From positions 1 through 6,829 of the forward strand of contig CAYZEZ010000255.1 in assembly GCA_964477295.1 (NCBI GenBank): DNA of 6,829 bases. The letters are read 5' to 3'. Numbering within the stretch: position 1 is the stretch's first letter; each line of letters begins with the position of its first letter. The notes beneath the pieces were generated by a model that saw nothing but the letters and a program-made list of their open reading frames with translations, was not told where the DNA came from and ran no database searches. The translations under genes were made by a program, and so were the position numbers. Below, one piece after another: positions 6,205-6,829 of this stretch. Source of the stretch: CAYZEZ01 sp964477295. Lineage in GTDB: Bacteria > Bacteroidota > Bacteroidia > Bacteroidales > SM23-62.

Positions 6205-6696
6205 TTAAGCGGATGCTTCCTGGTATCTTTTTTGCAATTTGATTACGTAATCATGAAATTCAGGAAACCGTTTCCACAGGTCTTTTTCGCACCCGTTAAG
6301 TTCATTGCATTCCACACAACATGCCAGTTCCTTGTCTATTGCGCAATGCCTGACAGTACATCCAGTCAGAATTATTCCTTCAGGTTTACCGGGGTTTTTA
6401 CACTTATAGCAAAAGACTACGTCCGGATCAAAATCAACATCATACCTTTCTTTAATTCCCCATTCTGTGTAGGCTTCTTTTTTTAACTCCAGGTTATCTT
6501 CAAGGGTACCTTTCAGCATTTTGCAATCATCCGGACATTCATATCCGCAATAACACAATTCTGATAATTCAGGCAGGTCATCATCGGGGTTCAGTGACCT
6601 GGCAAATACATTTGGAGCCGATAACATAGCAACGCAGGCAATACAAGCCCGGGAACCGGTGTGTATAAATTCCCTTCGTTTCAGTGATTTTTTCAT
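6205..6696 (-). CDS. Cysteine-rich DUF3795-type protein with twin-arginine signal
   Basis: This 163-residue protein starts at ATG 6696; the leader has an AAAGAG stretch about 9 nt before it. The N-terminus is a likely Tat signal: KRREFI (6-11) with Arg7-Arg8, a hydrophobic stretch at about 18-27, and a possible cleavage after VFA (30-32). The mature part carries 12 cysteines: C48, C50, C54, C58, C96, C99, C113, C118, C126, C127, C130 and C136. Their layout (CYCGYECPDDC, FCYKCKNPG, GCTVRHCA, ACCVECNELNGC) matches the DUF3795 type of zinc- or iron-sulfur-finger-like domain as I remember it, with the insert at 60-95 being helical and acidic. The function is unknown; metal binding is inferred from Cys spacing. 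Tat export would fit folding with a cofactor before transport. It lies 38 nt after the upstream gene tail, which also ends with a CxxC motif, and is probably cotranscribed with it. Confidence 0.8.
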   Translation of the reverse strand: MKKSLKRREFIHTGSRACIACVAMLSAPNVFARSLNPDDDLPELSELCYCGYECPDDCKMLKGTLEDNLELKKEAYTEWGIKERYDVDFDPDVVFCYKCKNPGKPEGIILTGCTVRHCAIDKELACCVECNELNGCEKDLWKRFPEFHDYVIKLQKRYQEASA

Positions 6697-6730
6697 TTTC
6701 TATTACTCTTTAAGTTAAACTTGATGATAT

Positions 6731-6749
6731 ATTCTTATTCAATAAGAAT
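6731..6749. promoter_or_regulatory. Perfect 19-bp palindrome over the stop codon of the upstream gene tail
   Basis: ATTCTTATT (6731-6739), a central C (6740) and AATAAGAAT (6741-6749) form a perfect inverted repeat with 9-bp arms. It covers the TAA stop of the upstream gene tail and lies 35 nt before the DUF3795 start, a suitable place for an operator or an AT-rich RNA hairpin (8 pairs, 3-nt loop). Being A/T-only apart from one C/G pair per arm, the stem would be weak. A run of T follows it only on the plus strand, where no gene is present. Function is inferred from position only. Confidence 0.4.
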
Positions 6750-6829
6750 TTTTTCCAGTATATCCACGGCGTCTGATATGCACTTCATACAAACTTCATT
6801 AAAAATAGTGTTTTCTTCAAAATAATTCT
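6735..6829 (-). CDS. C-terminal tail of an unidentified gene (runs off window)
   Basis: Reading the minus strand inward from the window edge, one frame stays open for 30 complete codons (first full codon at 6827) and ends in TAA at 6737-6735. The tail contains FNEVCMKCISDAVDILEKI, with a Cys-x-x-Cys pair followed by an amphipathic helix. The other minus-strand frames in this stretch are interrupted early. The 38-nt gap to the next start equals the spacing between the glycosidase-like and M28 genes, which supports a real gene in the same transcript. The protein family cannot be named from 30 residues. The stretch is short enough that a chance open frame is possible. Confidence 0.5.
   Translation of the reverse strand, partial: NYFEENTIFNEVCMKCISDAVDILEKILIE

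Noticed and set aside
6166..6486. Plus-strand open frame opposite the DUF3795 gene
   Set aside because: It is antisense to a gene with a convincing Tat signal and ordered cysteines, and its own translation shows no domain or composition typical of a protein.
6731..6756. Rho-independent terminator formed by the palindrome and the T-run after it
   Set aside because: The T-run follows the stem only on the plus strand, where no gene ends; the stem is almost all A/T pairs, and on the minus strand no T-run follows.

Overview
This 6.8 kb window has moderate GC and looks like part of a chromosome from the phylum Bacteroidota, probably an environmental, anaerobic or marine, Bacteroidales-like lineage. 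The evidence is that the starts lack clear Shine-Dalgarno sequences and have A/T-rich leaders, the signal peptides and lipobox have a Bacteroidota look, and the protein families resemble Bacteroidota members. This assignment is inference from family resemblance; no rRNA or other taxonomic marker is present. Every gene I can support lies on the minus strand, so transcription runs from high to low coordinates.

Layout in transcription order: (1) 6829-6735, the C-terminal tail of an unidentified gene that ends in a perfect 19-bp palindrome; (2) 6696-6205, a cysteine-rich DUF3795-type protein with a twin-arginine signal; (3) 6082-5469, a membrane-anchored transglutaminase-like cysteine protein split by a single-base frameshift near 5866, whose 3' end is made of a heptamer repeat; (4) 5432-4632, an aldo/keto-reductase-fold protein that lacks the catalytic tetrad; (5) 4620-2044, a large lipoprotein resembling the alpha-glucuronidase group of glycoside hydrolases, with a GTG start 11 nt after the previous gene; (6) 2005-416, a secreted M28 zinc aminopeptidase; (7) 301 to the window edge, the N-terminal half of an isoprenylcysteine-methyltransferase-like membrane protein.

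Gaps of 38, 36, 11 and 38 nt suggest two tight stretches: the first gene with DUF3795, and the transglutaminase-like, aldo/keto-reductase-like, glycosidase-like and M28 genes. A 122-nt gap with a hairpin separates these stretches, and a 114-nt gap precedes gene 7. Most of the products are predicted to be exported or membrane-bound (Tat substrate, anchored transglutaminase, lipoprotein glycosidase, secreted peptidase), which fits envelope-associated breakdown of glycans and peptides. No regulator or SusC/D pair is present, so a specific shared pathway cannot be claimed.

The most unusual non-coding signal is a family of short degenerate tandem arrays. Five arrays with different sequences all have a 7-bp unit. 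Four are packed into the 114-nt gap between genes 6 and 7, and one forms the 3' end of the transglutaminase-like reading frame. The other points worth attention are the frameshifted transglutaminase-like gene, the tetrad-less reductase, and the probable Tat export of a 12-cysteine domain.
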